NCBI GenBank assembly: GCA_903772945.1
Contig: CAICTM010001573.1
Coordinates: forward strand, 1-26,653
Length of the DNA stretch: 26,653 bases
Reading direction: 5' to 3'
From: Seminavis robusta
Taxonomy: Eukaryota; Bacillariophyta; Bacillariophyceae; Naviculales; Naviculaceae
A model generated the notes under the pieces. It was not told where the DNA came from. It saw only the letters and a list, made by a program, of their open reading frames with translations, and searched no databases. Shown here in pieces: positions 16,564-25,042 of the stretch. A program made the position numbers and the translations under genes. The stretch's first letter is position 1. Each line of letters starts with the position of its first letter.

Positions 16564-19482
16564 ATGCCTCGCAAGCAGTTTGGTCTCCGCCCTTTTGATC
16601 GCGACGTCTCTCCTGTGAAACCTCCAAGGACTAACAGGAGCACTCCTGCTCGCAAACCACCTTCACACGAAATTTCTACCACTTCAATTCACGCCCTCTC
16701 ACACGCAGCCTCGCTGTCAATGTCTCCATCATCAAAGCGGTCGGCTGGCCTACTACCCGGATCACCTAAGAAACGCCGACCGCCTTCATCCTCTACATCA
16801 AACACCACTAAAACTACTAGCCCTGCCGTTGATACCAGATCAATCCGAAATGACAGACTAGGTACGTTAGTCCAAAACCTTTGCTCAGCCTACTCGAAGG
16901 CAGAGACGTGGGAGTCCTTTGTCACCGACTTCAGAGGGCGCTCCTACCTTGCTCCAAACCTGGAGGATGTCGACCATCCTGCCATCCCCTTGCTCTGCCA
17001 CTGGAGAGACCATGGGGTCCCCGTACAAAACGAATCACCTCCCTGGACGACGGAACAGAAGGAGGAATGCATCCGCCGCGGCTGCCACAAATCTGCTACC
17101 GAGCATTCCGACTTCCTCCGTGAGGAATTTTCCGAGTTCATCGAGAACAAGTTCTGGGCTGTCCTTCCATTCGACCTCGTCAAGGATGAACCCTCCCTCC
17201 TTCTGTCTGCCGCTGCGGTGAAGGTGGAACGAGACCGAAAACCCCGACTCATCAGCGACCACACCTGGAACTGGGGATGGCCCTCCGTAAACGAAACCAC
17301 ATCACATCACGCACCGCCCGAGGCCATGCAATTTGGAAATGCCCTGCCGCGCATCCTGTACGATGTGCGTCACGCAAACCCCAAGTTTGGACCCGTCCGC
17401 CTCTGCAAGCATGACATCAAGGACGGCTTCTACCGCATGTTCCTGAACCCCTCCGACTGCATCCGACTCGCGCTGGTGCTGCCTCGCTATGAAGGTGAGC
17501 CCCAACTGGTGGCCGTCCCAATGTCGTGCACCATGGGATGGGTCGAGTCACCACCCACTTTCAGTGGCATGTCGGAGACTACCTGCGACCGAGCAAATGA
17601 ACGCTTCCTGAAGTCCCCCAGAGCCTGTCCTCCGCACAGGCTTGAGCATCACGCCGAGGGAATGGATGACCTGGACCCGTCCACCACTCCAAGACCGCGA
17701 GAAAAGGAGGACCTTGCGGCAACGCAGGAACTCCTTGGGATAGCCACCTCCCCCTTGGAGGCCGAGCCGGACCATTTCGCGGGACCCTCGAACAGACCTC
17801 TGCTCCAGCCCATCGGGCGGAATGATGTGTTCGTTGACGACTTCATCCAACTAGGCCAAGGAGGAAAGACCCGTATGAAAGCGCTACGCAGGCACTTGCT
17901 CCATGCCATCGACGAGATCCTCGCACGCCCCAACCTCAGCGAGAAACACCGAAATGAGGCAGTCTCGCTCAAGAAACTCCTGCAAGGTGATGGAAGCTGG
18001 GCTACTCGGAAACTCATCCTGGGATGGATCATTGACACCCTACGACAGACTCTGGAACTCCCTCCCCACCGGAAGCAAGCGCTCGCTGACATCTTCAAGG
18101 AACTAGCCGGGTGTCGCAGAGTCAGCCACAAGCGTTGGATGCAAATCCTCGGCAAGCTGCGCTTCGTCTCTGTTGCCATCCGGGGTTCCGCTGGACTCTT
18201 CAGCGCGCTCCAGCTCGCCCTCACGAAGTCCAAAGGAGGAAGAATCCGGATCAATGCGGCGTTGAGATCCCACATCGATGCCTTTGCTGATCTGGCTGCC
18301 AGCCTCTGCCACCGCCCAACTCACCTGGCTGAGATCGTCCCCCAGGACTCATCCTTCTTCGGAGCCACTGACGCCGCCAAGGCTGGAATGGGCGGTGTCT
18401 ACTTTGACTCCGAGGAAACTCCTTCCCTCTGGAGGTTCCCATTCCCTCCCGATGTGCAGGCTCAGCTCGTGTCCACGGACAACCTGACAGGAACCGTCAC
18501 CAACAGCAGTGACCTGGAGCAAGCAGCCATCCTGGCGCAGCACTCCTTGCAAGCGGCGCGGCACTGTGTCGCCTACGCCACCCTCTACACTCTCTCGGAC
18601 AACACCCCTGCCATCTCCAGAGTCTCCAAAGGGGCGGTCACCTCAGATGGTCCTGCGGCGTTCCTCTGCAACTACGCCTGCCGACACCAGCGAGAGAACC
18701 GCTACTGCGCCCTCTCGTCCTACATCCCGGGTCCTGCCAACGTGATGGCTGATGATGCGTCGCGTCTGCAACACCTCACCCTGCCTGAACTTCTCGCCCA
18801 CTTTGAACAGCGCTATCCGCAGAACAAACCCTGGCAGGTGTTGACTCTGCCACCCGAGGTCAGTTCACTGTTGATCTCCGCCTTGCGCTGCAGACCGCTT
18901 CCAAAAATATTGTCTCCAAGACGGCTGCCACCCGCGACCGGACCTTCGGACAATGGTGTAACTTCTGCGCAGGCCTCGGCGTCAACCCATCCCTCTGTGA
19001 TATCCCTGACCAAGAGGTCCAAGCCTGCTACCTCCTCGTCTTCGGAAACCGTTACCGCGAGTCTAACAATGTCCGAGCTGACTCAGTGGACAAGGCCCTT
19101 CTTGCCGTCGGGAAGGGGATCACCAACCTGGGTCACCCGGATCCCCGCAAGCTCAAAGCTGGATCCGACCACAACCATCCAATACTCGCTGCTTTCCTCA
19201 AAGGACTCAGGGATGAAGATGGACCCCCTGACCGCGCCTACTCGGTCAACCTCTCCATCCTCCGAGCTATGCTTGATGCCCTGGACTACGATGACGCCAC
19301 TTGGGGAACCCTCAACCACCACGTCCGCGACCTCTGCATCCTGGCCTTCTTCTGGCTCCTACGCCCTGCGGAGTACCTGGACACCGGGAACCTTGAATCC
19401 CGAAGCCAAGCCTTTCGCCTCTGTGATGTCTCCTTCACTGTCCGCGGCGGCCTCCAAGTCCGCGGAGACACCATCTCTTTGA
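16564..19482 (+). CDS. DIRS-like reverse transcriptase-RNase H
   Basis: The first good ATG is 16564; a GTG nine bases upstream is in frame. Residues 1-100 are Pro/Ser/Arg-rich with a PKKRRP nuclear-localisation-like cluster near residue 68. RT follows with DLVKDE, RLISDHTWN, LCKHDIKDGFYR (catalytic Asp 284), PMSCTMGWVESPP and DVFVDDFIQLGQ (Asp 425 and 426). About 80 residues with an EPDHF/RPLLQPIGRN block lie between the GWVESPP and FVDD motifs, which is usual in this family. RNase H has FGATDAAKAGMGG (Asp 603), SSDLEQAA (Glu 652), LSDNTPAI (Asp 679) and ANVMADDASR (Asp 730). The last 200 codons, rich in Ser/Thr/Pro, lie over the recombinase in another frame and are probably mostly a composition shadow. 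Confidence 0.88.
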   Translation: MPRKQFGLRPFDRDVSPVKPPRTNRSTPARKPPSHEISTTSIHALSHAASLSMSPSSKRSAGLLPGSPKKRRPPSSSTSNTTKTTSPAVDTRSIRNDRLGTLVQNLCSAYSKAETWESFVTDFRGRSYLAPNLEDVDHPAIPLLCHWRDHGVPVQNESPPWTTEQKEECIRRGCHKSATEHSDFLREEFSEFIENKFWAVLPFDLVKDEPSLLLSAAAVKVERDRKPRLISDHTWNWGWPSVNETTSHHAPPEAMQFGNALPRILYDVRHANPKFGPVRLCKHDIKDGFYRMFLNPSDCIRLALVLPRYEGEPQLVAVPMSCTMGWVESPPTFSGMSETTCDRANERFLKSPRACPPHRLEHHAEGMDDLDPSTTPRPREKEDLAATQELLGIATSPLEAEPDHFAGPSNRPLLQPIGRNDVFVDDFIQLGQGGKTRMKALRRHLLHAIDEILARPNLSEKHRNEAVSLKKLLQGDGSWATRKLILGWIIDTLRQTLELPPHRKQALADIFKELAGCRRVSHKRWMQILGKLRFVSVAIRGSAGLFSALQLALTKSKGGRIRINAALRSHIDAFADLAASLCHRPTHLAEIVPQDSSFFGATDAAKAGMGGVYFDSEETPSLWRFPFPPDVQAQLVSTDNLTGTVTNSSDLEQAAILAQHSLQAARHCVAYATLYTLSDNTPAISRVSKGAVTSDGPAAFLCNYACRHQRENRYCALSSYIPGPANVMADDASRLQHLTLPELLAHFEQRYPQNKPWQVLTLPPEVSSLLISALRCRPLPKILSPRRLPPATGPSDNGVTSAQASASTHPSVISLTKRSKPATSSSSETVTASLTMSELTQWTRPFLPSGRGSPTWVTRIPASSKLDPTTTIQYSLLSSKDSGMKMDPLTAPTRSTSPSSELCLMPWTTMTPLGEPSTTTSATSASWPSSGSYALRSTWTPGTLNPEAKPFASVMSPSLSAAASKSAETPSL

Positions 19483-20069
19483 ATGACGTGAAAAACCACG
19501 CGTGCCTCACCGATGCCACGTTTACGTTTACTGACCAAAAGAATGCTGTCCGCGACGAGTCCGTGGGCCACCGCCCGACCTCTGATCCGTGGCTTTGCCC
19601 AGTGAAGTCCCTCGCGCGTGTGGTCTACCGCCTCCGTATCAGCGCCGACGCTGATACTCCCCTCTTCAACCACTTCAATGCGGCCCGCAACCGGTGGTAT
19701 CCTGTGAAACCCCAGTTCATCACCAACGCCCTCCGCCACGCTGCGGCCCTCATCTCCCACGACACCGGCATCAACCCTGACAAGGTCTCTGCCCGCTCCC
19801 TCCGTCCTAGTGCTGCCACAGCCCTTCTCTGCACCCATGTGGACTCGGATGCCATCCGCCTTCTCGGCCGCTGGAAGTCCGACGCCATGCTCCGCTACCT
19901 GCGCATCCAAGCCGCTGCCGCCACCCACCACTACTCCCAACAGATGTTGGACCATGGGGCGTACAACTTCCCGGGAGGCACCTACGATCGCCACCTCCTC
20001 CCGGCGCAAGCGCCCCAACACTTCAACGATATTCTTCTCCACGAAGAACTCGAACTCTACGAGGACTAA
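18807..20069 (+). CDS. DIRS-like tyrosine recombinase
   Basis: The frame is open from the codon after TGA 18804-18806 to TAA 20067-20069, about 420 codons, in the -1 frame relative to RT-RNase H. The N-terminal core-binding region is readable well before any ATG: LALQTASKNIVSKTAATRDR, then TFGQWCNFCAGLGVNP. The first in-frame ATG is only near 19269, inside the domain, so expression by frameshifting from the RT ORF or a lost start is implied. The catalytic set is LLRPAEY (Arg, 19362), TDQKNAVRDE (Lys 19539), SARSLRPSAATALL (Arg 19803, Ser where His is often found), GRWKSD (Trp 19872) and LRYLRI (Tyr 19896, the nucleophile). It would cut and rejoin DNA to integrate the element. Confidence 0.87.
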   Translation, partial: TALSAEQTLAGVDSATRGQFTVDLRLALQTASKNIVSKTAATRDRTFGQWCNFCAGLGVNPSLCDIPDQEVQACYLLVFGNRYRESNNVRADSVDKALLAVGKGITNLGHPDPRKLKAGSDHNHPILAAFLKGLRDEDGPPDRAYSVNLSILRAMLDALDYDDATWGTLNHHVRDLCILAFFWLLRPAEYLDTGNLESRSQAFRLCDVSFTVRGGLQVRGDTISLNDVKNHACLTDATFTFTDQKNAVRDESVGHRPTSDPWLCPVKSLARVVYRLRISADADTPLFNHFNAARNRWYPVKPQFITNALRHAAALISHDTGINPDKVSARSLRPSAATALLCTHVDSDAIRLLGRWKSDAMLRYLRIQAAAATHHYSQQMLDHGAYNFPGGTYDRHLLPAQAPQHFNDILLHEELELYED

Positions 20070-20086
20070 CCTACCCTAGTCCTCGG

Positions 20087-20148
20087 CCCCCTGTCCTCGC
20101 CTACACCTGGACAGGGGGAAACTTCTCCTACACCTGGACAGGGGGGGG
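20087..20148 (+). repeat. Hairpin and duplicated GGACAGGGGG block after the DIRS-like ORFs
   Basis: CCCCCTGTCC (20087-20096) pairs perfectly with GGACAGGGGG (20109-20118) across a 12-nt loop. The unit CCTACACCTGGACAGGGGG (from 20100) recurs at 20127 with a longer G tract. Such structure just 3' of the recombinase could belong to the element's terminal or internal repeats, or act in RNA 3' end formation. The remainder to 20307 shows no gene. Confidence 0.7.
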
Positions 20149-20307
20149 TAACTTATCCCACCCCGCTACGCTCCCTCCCTGTTCTGCCTTTGGCTTTTGG
20201 GTTGCACGACTCAAGGCTGTCCCGTGGAACATCACATTCCCGGGACCCCCTTTTGCCGTGTGGCTCATATCGATTGTAGGAAGCCTTGCATCTTCGCCAT
20301 CATTGTC

Positions 20308-20800
20308 TCACTTCGAGCTCACGTAAATGCGTTCGGTAACAGCACCTGCTTCCACATCGAGTTTGAGGTTGTTCACACCTTCCTTCGCTAGTCGAACTCG
20401 TGATCGATGGATGATGTGACGCGTATCATCATCTTGAAGGTAAGGGCATGTCCAACGTGTTTTGCAAAGCCAACAAAGCGGCCTCGTATTTCGGAGGACT
20501 TTTGCTCCCCAGTAGTGGTTGCCGTGGTACCATGGTATGTAGACAACATCCCAGAACATGAATGACAGTAGTATGCTGATGTCTTGTGTCTGTCCAGTGA
20601 GTACTTCCAGCGGTGTTCTCCATCCAATGGATTTCTCTGCGGTGAGGTTCATGATGTCGCCGACCCATTCCAGACACAGTAGCCAAGCTTCACTGTCGAC
20701 GTTGCGATGGTTCATGATCCACTGCAGGTTGCGTTTGGCATGTTTCCATCGGTGTTCCGAAAAGTTTTGATGTTGGTAGTTACATTCGCTCTGCTAAGAA
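20308..20800 (-). pseudogene. Copia integrase fragment of a different lineage
   Basis: On the minus strand the frame from about 20798 reads YQHQNFSEHRWKHAKRNLQW, SEAWLLCLEWVGDIMNLTAE and GWRTPLEVLTGQTQDIS, then shifts: RGRFVGFAKHVGHALTFK (about 20490-20436) is in the next frame and DDDTRHIIHRSRVRLAKEG is back in the first. This is the C-terminal half of a copia integrase and the following conserved 'GWRTPxExLTGxTPDIS' and 'GxFVGxAxxVGHALT' blocks. At least two frameshifts exist, and both the catalytic Asp part and the RT are absent. It differs from the two other copia elements here, so it represents another family. Confidence 0.75.
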
Positions 20801-21179
20801 TCGATGCAGAGTGCGCGTAAAAGTTAGCACTACAGAGGACCTCACCTTCAAACTCCCTTGGATTACATTCAAGAAACTCAGTGAGGTCAGCAAGCAGCTC
20901 AACAAGAAAGCCAAAGATTGCGTGGTAGGAGATGTTGCAAGTATGATCAGGGAGGGGAGCATCGATGTAATTAAATCTCTCCTAGGTTGGAAAAGAGACC
21001 ATTTCAAGGAGGGTGATGCAGCTAGTGAAGAGATTTGGAACTTTGCATGTTCCCAGTTGACTGACCTTTTTGATGACACACAAACTGTGGCCGACCTTGA
21101 AGCCGGAGGCAAGCGACATTTCGAAAAAAGTGGCCGTCCTTGGATTCGAAAGCACGTTCGAGCTCTTCCAGGTCATTGA
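20718..21179 (+). other. Unrecognised open reading frame
   Basis: The open frame begins after TGA 20715-20717. The first GTG is 20811 and the first ATG is near 20947, so no good start is seen. From 20811 it encodes a charged, soluble-looking product with pieces such as TTEDLTFKLPWITFKKLSEV, ASMIREGSIDVIKSLLGW and EEIWNFACSQLTDLFDDTQ, ending GRPWIRKHVRALPGH. Coding-like character is convincing after 20830; the part before 20800 lies over the antisense integrase fragment. I do not recognise the family. It may be an exon of a host gene or the 3' end of an unknown element interrupted by the copia fragment. Confidence 0.35.
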
Positions 21180-21600
21180 TACTACAGCCCCCCCCCCTTC
21201 AAAAACCTTCTTTTATTTGTGAACATGAAGCCCCTCTGTTTTCCCATTCTACCCCAAAAGCCCTAGAAAACCAGGTATTTACCCCACTATTGACCCTTAA
21301 ATATTACCCAACCTACGATTCTTTCCACAAATAGTAGTAAAATTCCCGTAGAATCCTCTATTTTATCCCCCAACCCCCCTAAACTGCTCTTTTTTTGCAA
21401 CGGTTTTATAGATGTGTGAATGAAAGCACGACTCTCTTGGGCAGTTATTTCATTCCCAGTTCCTTGTGGGAGTTGAACCTGACAGGATGTTCTTCGAAGT
21501 CAACAGGGTCCACGTCATCACTGTGACTCGTGCTTTTGAAATATGCTGGTGTTGGTGGGACTGAGTCGATCTTAATCGAATAGGTTCGAATTCGATTTGA

Positions 21601-21689
21601 TTTAGAGTGTGGGTTAATGTATTCCTCGACATCATTATGGGGTCTCGTTTTAGAGTCTGGGTTAATGAGACAGTTAATGGGGGTTCTCG
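21601..21689 (+). repeat. Two degenerate tandem repeats of about 45 bp
   Basis: Both units begin TTTAGAGTxTGGGTTAATG (21601 and 21649) and end with a GGGGTCTCG or GGGGGTTCTCG block. They lie in non-coding DNA. Confidence 0.6.
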
Positions 21690-21970
21690 TTGTGCAGGAG
21701 AGACGTTAGGGCTTAGGTCCAAAGTGTGCCATAGCATTAAATGTCAATGATGTCATCGCAGCCTTGAGATTTCAAAAAGAGACTGGCTATTTATTTGCTG
21801 CTAGTTTCGTCACGCCTGCCTGGTATCCATCTCTAAGTAATTGTCAAGCTGCAAACGATAATTGCTCCAGAAAATCCTTCTGCCAAACAATGAATCGACT
21901 ATGCGAGCCATTCTGTGCAGTTTTCAGGTGCTTTTGGCAGGAAAAAAGTCATCTGCCAGAGACAAACACC

Positions 21971-22032
21971 CTCCCGGCAGAAAAAAAACACCTCCCGGCA
22001 GAAAAAAACAACTCCCGGCGGAAAAAGCCATG
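21971..22032 (+). repeat. Three tandem units CTCCCGGCAGAAAAAA
   Basis: Units of about 20-21 bp start at 21971, 21992 and about 22013: CTCCCGGCAG or CTCCCGGCGG followed by an A run. Related CTGCCAGA and TTCTGCAGAG words continue to about 22135. No function is evident. Confidence 0.75.
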
Positions 22033-22335
22033 CCGGCTTTCGGAACTGCAGAGTTCGAGGGCTTCTGCAGAGTGCACGCCAGCCTGCTTCAGGAAAAAAA
22101 GTGTTTCTGCGGACTCAAAAAGGGCGTTTCTGCAGAGTTTTTCATTCCCAGTGTAGGTGTCGGCGGTGCTGGTTGCTATCGTAGCTGTTTGTTTTCTTCA
22201 TATGTAGACAAATATTGTGGCTTTGCCACAGGCTGAATTCAGCGGTGGCAAGCCCTCAGTGGAGCGGCCTTCTTGCCCCGCAATCATGTCCCTTGACGGA
22301 TGGCATGGATGGGCTGTACCAGACAGGGACGTAGT

Positions 22336-23832
22336 CTAGTTGCCCGTCCGAAAATCCAGGGGCGTCACCGGGATTGGTCCATTGCCATGCACCAATGCCA
22401 TGTCAGCCAGCTTTGGGGTAGAAAGCGTGGTGGCGGTCAGCTTCTGGGAAGGCGACACCATGGTAGTCAGCTCCTGGGTAGGAGACACCAAAGCTGCCTT
22501 TGTCAAAGGTGCTTGCTGCTGTGGTTGCTCCCCATGGATTCCACCAAGAGCAGAGGGTATCTGCTTGGTGGGCCTCCTGGCAAATGGACTGGTGATGGTT
22601 GGACCAAGGCTGGTCCTATCCAAAGACAGCGGCACCTCATTGGGTACGAGTCTTGTGGCATTGGCTGTGCCATAGGTTGGTGGTTCTGTAGGAACCAGGC
22701 TGGGAACCTTGGGTGTCACTGTGGGTGATGGACCACTAGGTCTCCTGCCAATGTTGGTTGTGGTGGGACCCTTGTGTGCTCTGTGCCTTGGAGCAGGTTG
22801 CTTGGGGGTCACCACTGTGTGGGTCTGCTCATGTGCTCTTGGTTGTAGAGCTGGCTGAGTGGGAGCCACACTTGGTCTATTTGGTTGTGCAACTGGAATG
22901 TTGTGGGCGCCAGCTCTGGAAGCTGGTTGCTTGCTGACTGGAGGCTTTGCCATCATGATCTCCCCAGAGGTTGGATGACTACTAGGGCTGTCAAGCTCGA
23001 TAATCTCCCCATCATCCAACGATAGATGGGCACCAGCAGGGGCATTCAAGGGTGTGGCACTGGGCAGCTGGTGGCTCGTAGCTGGGACACGCAGGGGTCG
23101 TGTGACAGGCAACTCCCCACAAGCTAGCTTGGGAGATGGAGCCGTGGCTACATTGGTGGGCGGCTGGTTGGTGGCCAAGAGGGCATCAGTCAATCGTTGC
23201 TGGATGGCAGTGGCGTCTTGCTTGGAACGAGTAGCCCTGTGGCGCTGCTGCTTCTTTGGGCTGTGGAGCTGTTGAGTACCAAAGGTGCTGTCACCAGTCG
23301 GCTTGTGGACGCCATCAGCACTGCCCATGGCTGACAGTGGAGTGACATTGGTCGGCTGGTGGTGGGCCGCTGTAAGGGGCAAAGGACGAGTGCCTGGCGG
23401 CTCCCCATAAGCTGGCTGGGAAACTGCCTGGTGGTTGGGGTGCCTGGTCCAGGAGGCGGCTACATTCTGCCTGTGCTGCCTGGCCCTGTAGTCGCTACTG
23501 GTAGCTGCTTGCTGCCTGTGTTGTTCCATCGGTCCTCTAGCCCTGCTGAAGGCCATCATGCGTCTAGCCACATCAGTCACGTCGAAATTGAGCGACCGGA
23601 TCTCCCACAGGAGAGTGTCTTTTACCATCCCATGTCTTGAGTTGGATGGTGACATTGTTGCTATTGGTTGGAAGCCACCTATGGCCTCTGCCACTTCATA
23701 GGCTGTTGGGGTAGCAAGTGGCTTGGGAATAGGTGATGCCGGTGCCTTGTCAAGGATTGCAAAGATGGATTGGTGCTGGCACGGGCATCGGTCTGAGTAG
23801 TGGTACCAGCATTGGTCGGTGTAGCTAGACAT
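22336..23832 (-). CDS. Hypothetical Pro/Thr/Ala-rich protein, 498 aa
   Basis: An uninterrupted ORF with ATG in a good context (CACAATGTC) ends in TAG. The N-terminal 100 residues look folded: a Cys/His cluster (CWYHYSDRCPCQHQ) and PTAYEVAEAIGGFQPIATMS then TLLWEIRSLNFDVTDVARRM. The rest is low-complexity and probably disordered, with imperfect repeats: GEPPGTRPLPLTAAHHQPTN and GELPVTRPLRVPATSHQLPS, two PRxHRAHKG/PRAHEQTHTVVTPKQPAP-like blocks, and ten-residue SPTQELT/SPSQKLT/STPKLAD repeats near the end. GEIIELDSPSS (about residues 274-284) resembles a SUMO-interacting motif. No transmembrane segment is seen. I do not recognise the family. It may be a host gene or an ORF of an unknown element. 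It is intact while most of its neighbours are broken. Confidence 0.55.
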   Translation of the reverse strand: MSSYTDQCWYHYSDRCPCQHQSIFAILDKAPASPIPKPLATPTAYEVAEAIGGFQPIATMSPSNSRHGMVKDTLLWEIRSLNFDVTDVARRMMAFSRARGPMEQHRQQAATSSDYRARQHRQNVAASWTRHPNHQAVSQPAYGEPPGTRPLPLTAAHHQPTNVTPLSAMGSADGVHKPTGDSTFGTQQLHSPKKQQRHRATRSKQDATAIQQRLTDALLATNQPPTNVATAPSPKLACGELPVTRPLRVPATSHQLPSATPLNAPAGAHLSLDDGEIIELDSPSSHPTSGEIMMAKPPVSKQPASRAGAHNIPVAQPNRPSVAPTQPALQPRAHEQTHTVVTPKQPAPRHRAHKGPTTTNIGRRPSGPSPTVTPKVPSLVPTEPPTYGTANATRLVPNEVPLSLDRTSLGPTITSPFARRPTKQIPSALGGIHGEQPQQQAPLTKAALVSPTQELTTMVSPSQKLTATTLSTPKLADMALVHGNGPIPVTPLDFRTGN

Positions 23833-24526
23833 TGTGCCTCTTGTTGTCTGTCACAGGAAGAGGTGTAGGCTGTACTTGGTGGCAACACTGGATCTCAGCT
23901 CTTGTTGCAGTGCAATAAATGCTGGCTCAACTGTAATCTGGAATCCACAAAGATGACCTCCAGGAACCTTGCTATGGGCCTGGAATATTCAATCTAGGTG
24001 TAGTTGAATAAGGTAGCCAGTGTAGAGGGTCTGGAGCCTGCTTCCTGTATTGCCGTGGTGCTGGGAATTGCCTTGGTTTTGGTGATTTTGCCTCACTGCG
24101 AAGCTAGCTTATTGGGACCAATGAATCTCCCCACAAAAGCTTCCAAAATTCAAGCCGGTATACCCACTGATCAATTGAGGGATGGCGGTTCAAGTGGTGT
24201 TACCTAGAACTGTTCGAATGGATCTCTTCAGCCTCTCGTGTCCGCTCCGAGTTACCCAGGTTGGTGGCTCCGTGTGGAAGATCGCGATCTCGAACTCGTA
24301 CCACTCGATTTCAATGACTCGACGGTGTAAACACCTTAAAATGTGAGCGCAAAGCGATTACCGGAGCTGAGCCTGCTTTTGTCAAAGTCTTGAGGTCAGC
24401 TCAAGACGGGTTTCAAGGTAGTTTGGGTGCAAATAGCAGGTGCTATCAGGTGCAATAGGTACAATCCTTTGTCCTGGTCAACAGGTACACTTATTTGTTA
24501 TGCTAAACTAAGAATTGTGAGCACAC
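23833..24526. other. Interval without a supported gene
   Basis: This includes the upstream region of the 498-aa ORF and the DNA before the third copia fragment. A short duplicated AACAGGTACAC/AATAGGTACAA pattern occurs at about 24455-24490. I see no domain-bearing frame and no LTR. Confidence 0.4.
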
Positions 24527-25042
24527 ATGGCTCCTAAAGTCAAATACAGTGGTGAATTGGAGGTGGACACACTTAAGAATAGGTTCCCCTGCCTCAAGAA
24601 AGCCAAACCAGGGGAGGGGACCGATGAGTACCAGGAGATCAAGTTGCTCTGTCGCTTCTCTGTGAAGTTTTATGGGAGGCACCGAGCCAGGTGTGTTTCA
24701 GGTGGCCATATGACTGAAGACCACCCATATGACCTCTACTCTGGGGTTTTTGATCTCGAGAACATCAGGATGGTGTTTGTCATTGCGGCATTGATGAAGC
24801 TAGAGGTGACTGCAGGGGATGTTGGGTATGCCTACCTGATGACCCTCACAGTTGAAAAGATCTGTGTGACCCTTGGATATGAATGGGGAGACCTAGCTGG
24901 GGTCCTGTCATCGTTAATCCGGGCATTGTGCGGGCTCAAAGTCCTCTGGTTTGCCATGTGGTTGCAGACGCTTGCAGGTACACCCTTTATCTTCAGTAGT
25001 GGGCTTCAAACCGCTTCCAGAGCTGATAGCACATTGGGATGA
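24527..25042 (+). pseudogene. Copia RT fingers and palm fragment
   Basis: The frame from ATG 24527 (a chance start within pol) reads DEYQEIKLLCRFSVKFYGRH, RARCVSGGHMTEDHPYDLYS, then LEVTAGDVGYAYLMTLTVEK, whose Asp is the first RT catalytic residue, and LAGVLSSLIRALCGLKV, the copia 'ALYGLK' block. After about 25000 the SGLQTASRADSTLG piece matches the usual GFxPSxADPDV region, followed by a stop. Retention of the two central motifs makes the call firm. The fragment cannot give an active RT. Confidence 0.82.

Larger units (their letters stand above)
16564..20069 (+). mobile_element. DIRS-like (tyrosine recombinase) retrotransposon
   Basis: An RT-RNase H ORF is followed by, and overlaps, a tyrosine recombinase ORF. 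There is no aspartic protease and no DDE integrase. This set defines DIRS-type (YR) retrotransposons, which integrate a DNA circle by site-specific-type recombination. The catalytic residues of all three enzymes are visible. No gag ORF is seen upstream before the outer copia LTR, and the terminal repeats typical of the group were not found, so the copy may be 5' truncated or its gag may be fused or absent. The mean base composition is more C-rich than the flanking copia elements. Confidence 0.85.
21180..22335. other. Low-complexity, non-coding interval
   Basis: No gene is supported. It contains a run of ten C's near 21188, homopolymer-rich AT stretches, and the two short tandem repeat clusters listed separately. 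The open frames present on both strands are short, low in complexity and lack recognisable domains. Confidence 0.5.

Noticed and set aside
17649-18275. 208-codon minus-strand frame over the DIRS-like RT
   Set aside because: Antisense shadow; Ser/Arg-rich with no domain.
19359-20042. 227-codon minus-strand frame over the recombinase
   Set aside because: Antisense shadow of a C-rich coding region with all catalytic residues on the plus strand.
21951-22140. CRISPR-like or regulatory repeat array
   Set aside because: Units are about 20 bp, head-to-tail without spacers, A-rich and degenerate; a simple satellite explains them.
21764-22236. Plus-strand frames of about 120-130 codons
   Set aside because: Lys/Arg-rich peptides produced by the CTCCCGGCAGAAAAAA repeats; no independent coding signal.
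22300-22728. Plus-strand frame opposite the 498-aa ORF
   Set aside because: Gly/Trp/Cys-rich antisense shadow; the minus-strand frame is longer, has a good start context and coherent repeats.
24004-24207. 67-codon plus-strand frame
   Set aside because: Short, partly hydrophobic, with no motif or conserved neighbour; nothing beyond chance supports it.
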